NCBI GenBank assembly: GCA_964535215.1
Contig: CAZHST010000018.1
Location: forward strand, 5,626-69,625
Origin: JACQHM01 sp964535215
GTDB lineage: Bacteria > Methylomirabilota > Methylomirabilia > Methylomirabilales > JACQHM01
Direction of reading: 5' to 3'
Length of the DNA stretch: 64,000 bases
Below are positions 1-7,586 of this stretch, in pieces (positions within the stretch are counted from its first letter, which is position 1; each line of letters begins with the position of its first letter). The position numbers and the translations under genes are program-made. The notes beneath the pieces were generated by a model, which did no database searches, was not told where the DNA came from, and worked only from the letters and a program-made list of their open reading frames with translations.

Positions 1-60
1 GTGACGATCTTCATCATCCTAAATGTCCTGGCCTTCATCCTGATATCCCGCACCTCCTGA
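1..60 (+). CDS. C-terminal end of a probable membrane protein (partial)
   Basis: Frame 1 is open from the window edge and ends in TGA at 58-60. Its last 19 residues are strongly hydrophobic (VTIFIILNVLAFILISRTS), which looks like a C-terminal membrane helix. It converges on the minus-strand gene whose stop begins at 62, leaving one base between them. Too little is visible to name it. Confidence 0.4.
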   Translation: MTIFIILNVLAFILISRTS

Positions 61-61
61 C

Positions 62-427
62 CTACTCCTCCAGCTCCGGCAGCTCCTGCCACCGGGGTTC
101 CCCCTCCACCACGAAGTTCTTCGTCGCGGCGAAGTTCATCCCGTGGTAGAGGTTGACCTTGAACTTCCCGCCGCCGAAGGCCCGCCGCAGGAACCCTTCC
201 GGGTCCTGGAAGAGGGGTTCCGGCAGAGGAGGTTGATAGCAGGCAAGGGCCTTGAACCGGATCGTGGACAGCCAGGGCTCCTGGACCAACACCTTCACCG
301 AACACCCGGCAAGGACCTTCTGGAAGGCCTCGTGCAGGTCCTCAGGGGTGGGGTCCAGAACCTTTTCCCGCTCCAGGAGCTTCTTGACGTAGGGCTCCAG
401 AAGCTTCAGGACCCACCGGGGAGCCAT
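62..427 (-). CDS. hypothetical protein, last gene of an unknown four-gene operon
   Basis: A 121-residue soluble protein with no recognised domain. The N-terminal half is charged and helical (WVLKLLEPYVKKLLEREKV); the C-terminal half is richer in aromatic residues (FKVNLYHGMNFAATKNF). The ATG at 427 is preferred because GGAGAAGG lies at ribosome-binding distance; an ATG at 439 would add four residues. It starts 20 nt after the 86-residue gene ends, and the four genes from 2413 to 62 share strand and tight spacing, so they probably form one transcript. No function is assigned. Confidence 0.65.
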   Translation of the reverse strand: MAPRWVLKLLEPYVKKLLEREKVLDPTPEDLHEAFQKVLAGCSVKVLVQEPWLSTIRFKALACYQPPLPEPLFQDPEGFLRRAFGGGKFKVNLYHGMNFAATKNFVVEGEPRWQELPELEE

Positions 428-447
428 TCCTTCTCCCATCCTCTCCG

Positions 448-708
448 CTATCCCCCCAGCGGTGGCTGGCCTTCTCCCAGGAGCCGTTGGATGGTGAGCT
501 CCCATTGCCGGTATTGCTTTTTCTTCGGAGGGGAGGCCTGGAGCCCTTCGGCCTGGGCCCACCCCTGGATCTCCCTGGCGATCTTCTCCTGGGAGACGAG
601 AAGGGTGACTGTCTCGCCGGGTTCCAGGTCCTTCAGGATCCTCCTGGCCAGCAGGCGCTGGTTGGCCTCTTTCTCGCCGCTTAACTGGAAGAGGCGCGGG
701 ATCTGCAT
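448..708 (-). CDS. hypothetical protein, third gene of the unknown operon
   Basis: An 86-residue basic protein (MQIPRLFQLSGEKEANQRLL at the start) with no recognised domain. A perfect AGGAGG lies eight bases before the ATG at 708; a GTG at 729 overlapping the previous stop would add seven residues but lacks such a site. Residues near 60-70 include PPKKKQYRQWE, a lysine-rich stretch that could contact nucleic acid, which is inference only. Confidence 0.65.
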   Translation of the reverse strand: MQIPRLFQLSGEKEANQRLLARRILKDLEPGETVTLLVSQEKIAREIQGWAQAEGLQASPPKKKQYRQWELTIQRLLGEGQPPLGG

Positions 709-725
709 GATTGAGACCTCCTGTC

Positions 726-2072
726 TCACGCCGCGGCTTCCGGGTCACCGTCTCTTAAAGAAAGGGCTTTGGCAATGGCCTCCTTCACCCCTTGGAACCG
801 GCCTTCGCGCTCTTCGGGAGGCCCCCCCTCCACCTCCCAGATCATCCGGGTCACCTGACGGTTCAGCGCCCGGAGGCGATCCCCGGGGGGGGAGGCGAAC
901 TCAAGGATCAGGCGGTCCTGAAGGGTCCGGTAGCGGGGGTCATCCAGGAGGCCGAGCTGCACGCCCACATCCAAGAGGGCCTCGGCCGAGGGGCTCAAGA
1001 AGACCCGGCTGATGTGTCTGGCCGCCTGGGCCAGGTCCATCCGGTCGGCATCCGCGAGGAGCCGGTGGAGCTTTTCCGCCTCGGGGAGGAGGGCCCACAC
1101 CTCCGGTGGGAGGCTTCCGCCCGTCACCATCCGTCCGAGGCGGGCCCTGGCCGTGTAGTCCAGGATGGTCCGATCCCCCATCGTGAAGGCCAGACGGCGG
1201 ATCAAGCCCTTCAGCTCCCCTTCGGGGAGGTCGTAGAGGGAAGGGTACCGGTCTTTCAGGGGGAGGAGGTGCTCCCGGAATTCCTCCAGGCTCATGAGAT
1301 CGGCCAGGACTTTCAGCGACAGCCGGAGGTCCTCCCGGGACATGTCCTCCAGAAACAGGGGAGGCGGTTCTTCAGGGGAGATCCGGCCTTTCCGGGGGAT
1401 CCGTTCCATCCACCCCTCGAAGAGGGTCGCCAGGGAGGGAAGCCCGACGGCCCCGGCGATCTTCCTCCGGAGGGCCTCCAGGACCTGCTCCCGTTCCTCG
1501 TATGGGCCCCGCTGGAGCCGTTCGAGGTGGCCGAGGACCGTCTCCTTCAAGGCCTGGAGGGTCCCCTCGGGGAGGGAGGCCAGGGCCTCCCGGGCCTCAA
1601 AGTAGGCGGGGTACTCGATGGCGGCCTGGGGGAGGGAGGGATCATGGAAGAGATCGAGGGTCCGGCAGAAGAGGAGCCGGGCCAGCTCCCTCGCCGTTTG
1701 AGAGGAGGTCAGGGCCTTGGGGTCCTTGGCCAGGAGGCTCCATTTCTCAAGACAGGACATCCCCTGCAGCTCCTCATCGGTCAGGCCCTTCAAGCCCTTT
1801 GCCCGGAGGGAGGCTTTGGCCTCCAGGTCCTGAAGGGCGAGACGGGTGTACCGGGGGATGAACGCCCTGACCACGGCACGCATGGCCTCCAGGGGGAGGT
1901 ATTCGCTGTAGCTTTTCAAGAGGCGGGCCTTTGACGCCTCATCCAGGCAATCGGCGAAGAGTCGGACCGTCCAGCGCAGCTCCTCGTCCCCCATGAGAGG
2001 GAGCCGGGCGAGGAGCTGGGCCTCCCGGGCCAGGAGGTACCGCCTCATCCGCTGGTGGCGTGGGGGATGCAT
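726..2072 (-). CDS. large helical hypothetical protein, second gene of the unknown operon
   Basis: A 448-residue, almost wholly alpha-helical, leucine- and arginine-rich protein without signal peptide or membrane segment. It resembles a helical-repeat scaffold but no specific repeat family was recognised. The ATG at 2072 has GGAG nine bases upstream and begins 2 nt after the preceding stop; the longer frame to 2138 would overlap that gene. Its stop overlaps the alternative GTG of the next gene, indicating translational coupling. Confidence 0.7.
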   Translation of the reverse strand: MHPPRHQRMRRYLLAREAQLLARLPLMGDEELRWTVRLFADCLDEASKARLLKSYSEYLPLEAMRAVVRAFIPRYTRLALQDLEAKASLRAKGLKGLTDEELQGMSCLEKWSLLAKDPKALTSSQTARELARLLFCRTLDLFHDPSLPQAAIEYPAYFEAREALASLPEGTLQALKETVLGHLERLQRGPYEEREQVLEALRRKIAGAVGLPSLATLFEGWMERIPRKGRISPEEPPPLFLEDMSREDLRLSLKVLADLMSLEEFREHLLPLKDRYPSLYDLPEGELKGLIRRLAFTMGDRTILDYTARARLGRMVTGGSLPPEVWALLPEAEKLHRLLADADRMDLAQAARHISRVFLSPSAEALLDVGVQLGLLDDPRYRTLQDRLILEFASPPGDRLRALNRQVTRMIWEVEGGPPEEREGRFQGVKEAIAKALSLRDGDPEAAA

Positions 2073-2074
2073 CG

Positions 2075-2413
2075 CTAGAAGCTCCACGGACAAAACACCT
2101 TCCACCCAAAAGAGAGGTACTCGTCCTCCCCCATCCACTCGGCGATGTGGGCGGAGGCCTCCCGCACATAGCGGAAGTGCCGGTCGAACTCGTAGACCAC
2201 AATGCGCCGTTCCTCGCCGTCAAAGTAGCGGATGGCGTAGAGGCCTTCCTCCGGGAGGAAGCAGGCATCAATGGGCCGGATGTCCTCGAAGTTTAACCCC
2301 AGGGCCTCTAACAGCTCCGGGAGGGTGTAGGATCGGCCCTCGATGATGAGGGTCGTCATCCCTCCCCCCAGCTTGCCGTATCGGGCCTCCAAATGTTCCC
2401 GGTCCCTTCCCAT
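2075..2413 (-). CDS. small hypothetical protein, first gene of the unknown operon
   Basis: A 112-residue protein, or 94 residues if it starts at the ATG at 2359; both starts have good ribosome-binding sites (AGGAGGG upstream of 2413, GGGGGGAGGG upstream of 2359). The core reads as alternating strands and helices: IIEGRSYTLPELLEALG, then ACFLPEEGLYAIRYFDGEE, then IVVYEFDRHFRYV. No family is recognised. It lies 23 nt downstream of the TPR gene, so the operon may begin with that gene. Confidence 0.65.
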   Translation of the reverse strand: MGRDREHLEARYGKLGGGMTTLIIEGRSYTLPELLEALGLNFEDIRPIDACFLPEEGLYAIRYFDGEERRIVVYEFDRHFRYVREASAHIAEWMGEDEYLSFGWKVFCPWSF

Positions 2414-2436
2414 CCGGATGCCCTCCTCGGCCGTGT

Positions 2437-3882
2437 CTACCGTTGGCCGGCCTGCCGGCCGCGCTCTTCGTAGAGCTGGAGGAGCTCCTGGTAGGTCTTC
2501 TGAGGGTTGATGGCGATGGCCTTCTTCAGGGTCTCGATGGCCAGGTCGTAGTGCTTCTTCCGGTAGTAGAGGTTGGCCAGGAGGGCCAGCTCCCGGTCGT
2601 TGTCAGGGTTCAGCTTGACCAGGCGCTTCTGGAGCTCGATGGCCTCGTCCAAATTGGCCCCTTCGGGAGGGGACTCCGGGCTGACGAAGGTAATCTTCCC
2701 CTTGTACCGTTGCGGCTTCAAGGTCTCCAGCTTCTCCAGGAGGGCCTTGGCCTCCTGAAACCTTCCCAGGTTCCGGTACACGATGACCGAGTTGTAGTAG
2801 GCCTCGTAGAAGTCCGGCCGGATCGCGATGGCCTTCTCGTACTTGGTCAGGGCATCGGTGTACCGCCCCCTGTTCGCGTCGAGGTTCCCCCAGTTGAAGA
2901 GGGTGGTGAAATCGTTCGGATCCCGGCGGAGGGCTTCCTCGAAGTACGGAACGGCCTCCTGGTCCTTCCCCTCCATCGTATACGCCATCGCCAAACTGGC
3001 ATGGATCCCCGGCCCCGAGGGGTTCAGTTCCAGGGCCTTCTTCAGGACGGGGATCGCCTCCCTGGGCAACTCCTTCGCCAGATAGAGGCTCCCCAGGTTC
3101 ACGTAGGCCAGGTAGGAGTTCGGGGAAAGCTCGATCGCCTTCTGGAAGGCCCTCATGGCCTCTTCCTCCCGCCCTTTCTTTTCGTAGGCCAGCCCCAGGT
3201 TGTTGTACAGCATCCCCTGGTTAGGCCTTTCCCTGATCGCCGGCTCCAGGATCGCGATGGCCTCGTCGTAGCGTTCCTGCTGGAGGTAGAGGGTCGAGAG
3301 GTTGGCGCGGGCCACCGGATCCTTGGGGTCCAGGTCGGTTGCCTTCCGGTAGGCCTCGATGGCCTTCTCGACGTTCCCCTGATCGGCGTACAGGAGCCCC
3401 AGCTCGCCGTAGTAGGCGGCCTCGTTCGGAGAGAGTTCAACGGCCTTCAGGAGCTGACGGATGGCTTCGTCCTTTAACCCCTTCCCCGCATAGGCCCTTC
3501 CCAGGATGACATAGGTCAAGGGGGAGCGGGGACTCCAGGACCGGATCTCTTCAAGCAGGGTGATGGCCTTCTCGTACTGGCCCTGCTGGACGTAGATGAT
3601 CGAAAGGTTCTGGGCCGCCGCTTCGAAGCTGGGGTAGAGGCTTAAGGCCCGTTCGTAGGCCTGCCTTGCCCTGTCCAGTTCCCCGGCCTGTTGGAAGAGG
3701 ACCCCCCGGTTGTACTGCTCAATCGCCTCGTTGTACCGGCTTGGCGAGATCTCACCCCCCCGCTCCTGACCCTGTCCCCGCTCCCCGGGGACCGCCGCAG
3801 ACCCCGGGGTCCCCCCTGAGAGGAGGAGGGTCAGCATCAAGGTTCCGAAGACACGCTTCATGGATCGTTGTCCGCTTCCCAT
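2437..3882 (-). CDS. secreted tetratricopeptide-repeat protein
   Basis: A protein of about 481 residues with an N-terminal Sec-type signal (basic MKR, then FGTLMLTLLLSGG) followed by a Gly/Glu-rich linker and roughly ten consecutive TPR units. Each unit shows the 34-residue pattern with A at 8 and 20 and a closing P, for example YNNLGLAYEKKGREEEAMRA and AYVNLGSLYLAKELPREAIP. TPR arrays are protein-binding scaffolds, so an envelope assembly or adaptor role is likely, partner unknown. Tandem ATGs at 3882 and 3885 and a GTG at 3894 compete; 3882 has GTGAGG at the best distance. It may lead the operon running to 62. Confidence 0.85.
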   Translation of the reverse strand: MGSGQRSMKRVFGTLMLTLLLSGGTPGSAAVPGERGQGQERGGEISPSRYNEAIEQYNRGVLFQQAGELDRARQAYERALSLYPSFEAAAQNLSIIYVQQGQYEKAITLLEEIRSWSPRSPLTYVILGRAYAGKGLKDEAIRQLLKAVELSPNEAAYYGELGLLYADQGNVEKAIEAYRKATDLDPKDPVARANLSTLYLQQERYDEAIAILEPAIRERPNQGMLYNNLGLAYEKKGREEEAMRAFQKAIELSPNSYLAYVNLGSLYLAKELPREAIPVLKKALELNPSGPGIHASLAMAYTMEGKDQEAVPYFEEALRRDPNDFTTLFNWGNLDANRGRYTDALTKYEKAIAIRPDFYEAYYNSVIVYRNLGRFQEAKALLEKLETLKPQRYKGKITFVSPESPPEGANLDEAIELQKRLVKLNPDNDRELALLANLYYRKKHYDLAIETLKKAIAINPQKTYQELLQLYEERGRQAGQR

Positions 3883-3980
3883 CATGGACCTCACCTCGCG
3901 TGCGGCTGCCGTAGGTTCCCATCCTTTTCCAGATTCTGACCTTACCTTAGCATAGGTGCGGGAGACGTGTCTATCGTACC

Positions 3981-4014
3981 GATAAGCCGTCAGCCCTCAG
4001 CCAAAAACCGTTCA
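3981..4014. repeat. degenerate short intergenic repeat (CAGCC type)
   Basis: The gap between two divergent genes holds GTCAGCCCTCAGCC followed by GTTCAG, a degenerate 7-8 bp tandem of the kind seen at 25064, 43098 and 48198. It has no coding potential. Confidence 0.45.
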
Positions 4015-4046
4015 GGGGGAGGAGCGGCTCAGGAGCCCCATTTTAC

Positions 4047-4074
4047 TTGACACGGCCTGGAGGGTTCCAATAGT
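4047..4074 (+). promoter_or_regulatory. sigma-70-type promoter for the aldolase/dehydrogenase gene
   Basis: A perfect TTGACA at 4047-4052, a 16-bp spacer and AATAGT at 4069-4074 lie about 75 bases before the start codon at 4148. Confidence 0.5.
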
Positions 4075-4147
4075 TTTCTTGTCAGGGGGATCTCCCGGGC
4101 AGAGGTGGATCGCTACGCTATGGTAAGGACTTGATGAGGAGGAAGGG

Positions 4148-6256
4148 ATGGAAAGCCTGTACAACGAGAAGGAGGCTGAGGAGTACATTGCCAGGTATCC
4201 GACGATCCCGAAGGAGCTGGCCTTACGGGTCTACACCTCCCGCCTGATCGGGCGAAACCCGGACCTGGTCCTGCATGGAGGTGGGAACACCTCGGTGAAG
4301 GTCAGGGGCACGAACCTCCTTGGGGAGGAGGTGGAGATCCTGTACGTCAAGGGGAGCGGCTGGGATCTGGCGACGATTGAACCCCAGGGGTTCCCCGGGC
4401 TGGACCTCGCCTACCTGCGAAAGCTCCGCCGGCTCGAATCGCTCTCAGACGAGGAGATGGTCAATGAGCTAAGGACGCATCTTTTAGAGGCCTCGTCCCC
4501 AGACCCCTCCGTCGAGACCCTCCTCCACGCCTTCCTCCCCCACCGCTTCGTGGATCACACCCATGCCGACAGCATCCTGATCCTGACCAATCAGCCAAAC
4601 GGGGAGACCTTGACCCGGGAGGCGTTAGGGCCTAAGGTCGCCTTCCTCCCCTTCATCATGCCGGGGTTCCCCCTGGCGAAGGCCACCGCCGACCTCTACG
4701 ATCAGAACCCTGACATCGAGGCCATCGTCCTCTCCCACCATGGCCTCTTCACCTTTGCCGACGACGCCAGGACGTCTTATGAGCGGATGATCACGTACGT
4801 GGATCGGGCCGAGCGGTTCATCGCCGAGAGGATCCGGGGGAAGGCGCTCACCCACCGGTGCCCGGAGTTCCAGGCTCCCCCTGACCGGGCCCGGTCGGCG
4901 GCCCGCGTGGCCCAGGCCATCCGGGGGGCCCTGGCCTTTCAGGATGAGAGGGGGAGACGCCGCCGGTTCATCCTGGAGCTCCGAGACGCCCCGGACCTTG
5001 TCGAGGCCTCCCTGTCCGAGGAGGCAAAGCGGATCTCTGGGACGGGTGTCCTGACGCCCGATCACATCATCCGGACGAAGAACTACCCGGTCTTCCTCCC
5101 TTCGGTCCCGGAGGACGATGAGGCGCTGAAGCGGACCGTCCGGGAGGCCGTCGAGGCCTACAAAGAGCGGTACGATGCCTACTTTGAGGCGAATGTCCGG
5201 GCCAAAGGGGTTGAGCGGAAGAAGCTGGACCCCTATCCCAGGGTCTTCCTGGTGGCCGGGATCGGGGTGATCGCCGCGGGGTTCACCAGGAAGGAAGCAA
5301 AGGTGGCGGCGGACATCGCCGAGCACACCGTCCGGGCGAAGCTCCAGGCGGAGGCCCTCGGGACGTACCATCCGCTTCCCGAATCGGACCTCTTCGACAT
5401 GGAGTACTGGAGCCTGGAGCAGAAGAAGCTGGGGAAGGCCGAACCCTTGCCGCTCCAGGGACAGATCGCGGTGGTGACCGGTGGAGGGGGGGCGATGGCC
5501 TTGGGGATCGGAGACCGGCTTCTCGCAGCGGGGGCGGCGGTGGTCCTGGCCGATATCAACCGGGAGCGTCTGGAGAAGGTCCGGTCGAGGCTCGCCTCAA
5601 GGTATGGACCGGGGCAGATCGAGACGCTCCTCATGGATGTCACCGACGTGCAAGCCGTCGAGGAGGGGTTCGACGAGATCGCCCGCCGATTGGGGGGGGT
5701 TGATATCGTCGTGCCGAATGCAGGCATTGCCCACGTGGCGGAGCTCGAGCGGATGGAGCTTAAGGACCTGCAAAGGGTCCTGGAGGTCAACCTGATCGGC
5801 ACCTTCACCGTCATCAGGGCTGCCGCTTCCGTCTTCCGGAGGCAGGGGACTGGCGGAAACATCATCGTGATCAGCACCAAGAACGTCTTTGATCCGGGGG
5901 CCGCCTTCGGGGCCTACAGCGCCTCGAAGGCCGGGGCCCATCAACTGGGGAAGATCGCGGCCCTGGAGCTTGCCCCGCTCAAGGTCCGGGTGAACATGAT
6001 CAACGCCGATGCCGTCTTTGGCGACGAGGAGCTCCCCTCAGGTCTCTGGGAGACCGTCGGCGCGGAGCGGATGCGATCCCGCGGCCTCTCCCCCGAGGAG
6101 CTGAAGACCTATTACCGGGATCGGAACCTCTTAAAAGCCGAGGTCCGGGCCGAGCATGTCGGAAACGCCGTCGTCTTCTTCGCCACCGAGCAGACCCCGA
6201 CCACCGGGGCCACCCTCCCGGTGGACGGCGGCCTGCCCGGCGCCTTCCCCCGGTAG
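4148..6256 (+). CDS. bifunctional class II aldolase / short-chain dehydrogenase
   Basis: A 702-residue fusion. Residues 1-400 are a class II (zinc) aldolase domain with the metal-ligand histidines in DHTHADS and LSHHGLF. Residues 435-700 are a short-chain dehydrogenase with the nucleotide-binding VVTGGGGAMALG, an NAG motif (VPNAGIAH), the catalytic YSASK and a C-terminal DGG. This architecture is that of bifunctional rhamnulose-1-phosphate aldolase/lactaldehyde dehydrogenase, which cleaves a sugar phosphate and handles the resulting aldehyde. The actual substrate is uncertain because no sugar kinase or isomerase is adjacent. GAGGAGGAAGG precedes the ATG. The gene converges on the activase operon with an 8-nt gap. 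Confidence 0.92.
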   Translation: MESLYNEKEAEEYIARYPTIPKELALRVYTSRLIGRNPDLVLHGGGNTSVKVRGTNLLGEEVEILYVKGSGWDLATIEPQGFPGLDLAYLRKLRRLESLSDEEMVNELRTHLLEASSPDPSVETLLHAFLPHRFVDHTHADSILILTNQPNGETLTREALGPKVAFLPFIMPGFPLAKATADLYDQNPDIEAIVLSHHGLFTFADDARTSYERMITYVDRAERFIAERIRGKALTHRCPEFQAPPDRARSAARVAQAIRGALAFQDERGRRRRFILELRDAPDLVEASLSEEAKRISGTGVLTPDHIIRTKNYPVFLPSVPEDDEALKRTVREAVEAYKERYDAYFEANVRAKGVERKKLDPYPRVFLVAGIGVIAAGFTRKEAKVAADIAEHTVRAKLQAEALGTYHPLPESDLFDMEYWSLEQKKLGKAEPLPLQGQIAVVTGGGGAMALGIGDRLLAAGAAVVLADINRERLEKVRSRLASRYGPGQIETLLMDVTDVQAVEEGFDEIARRLGGVDIVVPNAGIAHVAELERMELKDLQRVLEVNLIGTFTVIRAAASVFRRQGTGGNIIVISTKNVFDPGAAFGAYSASKAGAHQLGKIAALELAPLKVRVNMINADAVFGDEELPSGLWETVGAERMRSRGLSPEELKTYYRDRNLLKAEVRAEHVGNAVVFFATEQTPTTGATLPVDGGLPGAFPR

Positions 6257-6264
6257 AATAGGGC

Positions 6265-7542
6265 TCAGAAGCTTCCTCCCCCTTCTGGGGACCCCTGAAG
6301 GAGGGGACAGTCAGGGGGCATAGAGGCCTTCTTCTTCTCGATGATCTCCCTCGAATATTTTTCGAGGTAGTGGGCGATGGTCTCGATCCGGATCTTGATG
6401 GACCCGGCAGGCTTGGTGGCGTCCAGTTCCTGGAAGGAGAAGAAGAGGGTGCCGGAGCGCTCCACGATCTGCTGGACCGGGGTGTAGGTGGGCTGGTCCA
6501 TCCCGCACTCGTAGCTTGAGAGCCGGATGACACAGGCGATCCAGGGAACCCGCGCCCCCACCTTGGCCCCCCAGAGGATCTCGTTCGTGTTGGAGCTGTA
6601 TGAAGAGGGCCACACGTCGGAGATGTCGAAGGGGGAGCGGATCAGGCCGGCCCGGATCTCCTCCCCAAAGATCCAGTCCATCAGGTCAGGATCGGTGGGG
6701 AAGTACTGGACCCAGAGGATGGGGTAGCCGTAGGCCTGGAGGTCCCCCTCGATCTCGTGGCCGATCCCGGGATCCATGTGGTAGGGCCTGGCCAGGATTA
6801 AAACACAGGGCTTATCTTCCTTGGTGCACCCCTCCAGGATCTCCCGACCCTTCCTCTGAAGCCTCCGGTTGAAAGCTTCAAGGGTCTCATAGCCTTGCTG
6901 GACGGCCCGTTTCGTCTCCTCAAAGGTCAGGCCGGGGAGGACGTCTTTCAAGGCGTGATAGAGCTGCTTCGGGACAAGGAGGGGCTCCCCCAAAGAGACG
7001 AGGGGGGAGACGTAGCGGATGCCGTTCTCCTGAAACACATCCCTTTCTTTCAAAAACCCGGCTTTGATGTTCTCAGGACCGGCCATCACCCGGGGGCAGG
7101 AGAGGGTATCGGCCACATGCCCCTTTAAGAACGAGGGGAGGGAGGAGATCATCGGGGAGAAGAGAAGATCAATCTTTCGCTTCTGGCCGAAGAGGAGTTC
7201 CCCGTAGTGGCCCGACATGCACTTCACGGGGTAGCAGCAGTCCACCGTCCCCCGCCCTTTGCCGAACTGCCGGAACTGCTCCTCCGAGGTGTCAGAGGAA
7301 AAGACGATCGAGAGAGGGTCGACGCCTAACGCGGTGAGAAACCCCAACCAGAACTGGTGGGTGGACCAGATATTGAGAACCCGTGGAATGCCAATAACCA
7401 GCTTCGATCTCTGTTGACAAATGGCTTCCCTAACGGGAAACGCTCGCCTCAGTGGAAGAAAGGAAAGCCAGTTTGGGCGTCCAGAGGCTGTTCCGAAAAT
7501 CCTCCGGAAAGAGATCCGATCTTTTAAGCTGCTGATCGGCAT
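6265..7542 (-). CDS. acyl-CoA dehydratase activase-related protein (DUF2229-type)
   Basis: A 425-residue protein of the 2-hydroxyglutaryl-CoA dehydratase D-component-like/DUF2229 family. Hallmarks are the entry motif IGIPRVLN near residue 52, the cysteine pair in DCCYPVKC near 101, ARPYHMDPGIGHEI, and SSYECGMDQPTY near the end. In many anaerobes this part is fused behind two activase domains in one protein of about 1400 residues; here it is a separate gene with its own perfect AAGGAG five bases before the ATG, so it is a natural split and not a frameshift. The N-terminal 45 residues are unlike the family linker. Last gene of the activase operon. Confidence 0.85.
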   Translation of the reverse strand: MPISSLKDRISFRRIFGTASGRPNWLSFLPLRRAFPVREAICQQRSKLVIGIPRVLNIWSTHQFWLGFLTALGVDPLSIVFSSDTSEEQFRQFGKGRGTVDCCYPVKCMSGHYGELLFGQKRKIDLLFSPMISSLPSFLKGHVADTLSCPRVMAGPENIKAGFLKERDVFQENGIRYVSPLVSLGEPLLVPKQLYHALKDVLPGLTFEETKRAVQQGYETLEAFNRRLQRKGREILEGCTKEDKPCVLILARPYHMDPGIGHEIEGDLQAYGYPILWVQYFPTDPDLMDWIFGEEIRAGLIRSPFDISDVWPSSYSSNTNEILWGAKVGARVPWIACVIRLSSYECGMDQPTYTPVQQIVERSGTLFFSFQELDATKPAGSIKIRIETIAHYLEKYSREIIEKKKASMPPDCPLLQGSPEGGGSF

Positions 7543-7586
7543 AGTAGCTCCTTTTCCTGGAAGAATAGCTGATATGGCGTGAGCGA

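Noticed and set aside
143..1012. Long plus-strand open frame opposite the first operon
   Set aside because: Antisense shadow of real minus-strand genes; low-complexity Pro/Arg/Gly-rich product, no ribosome-binding site.
792..1934. 380-codon plus-strand frame
   Set aside because: Mirror of the 448-residue gene caused by high GC; no domain and no start signal.
2443..3477. 344-codon frame opposite the TPR gene
   Set aside because: Its repeat pattern simply mirrors the TPR repeats on the other strand.
7543..7586. Frameshift between the activase and DUF2229 genes
   Set aside because: The downstream gene has its own perfect AAGGAG site and a plausible start, so the split is natural.
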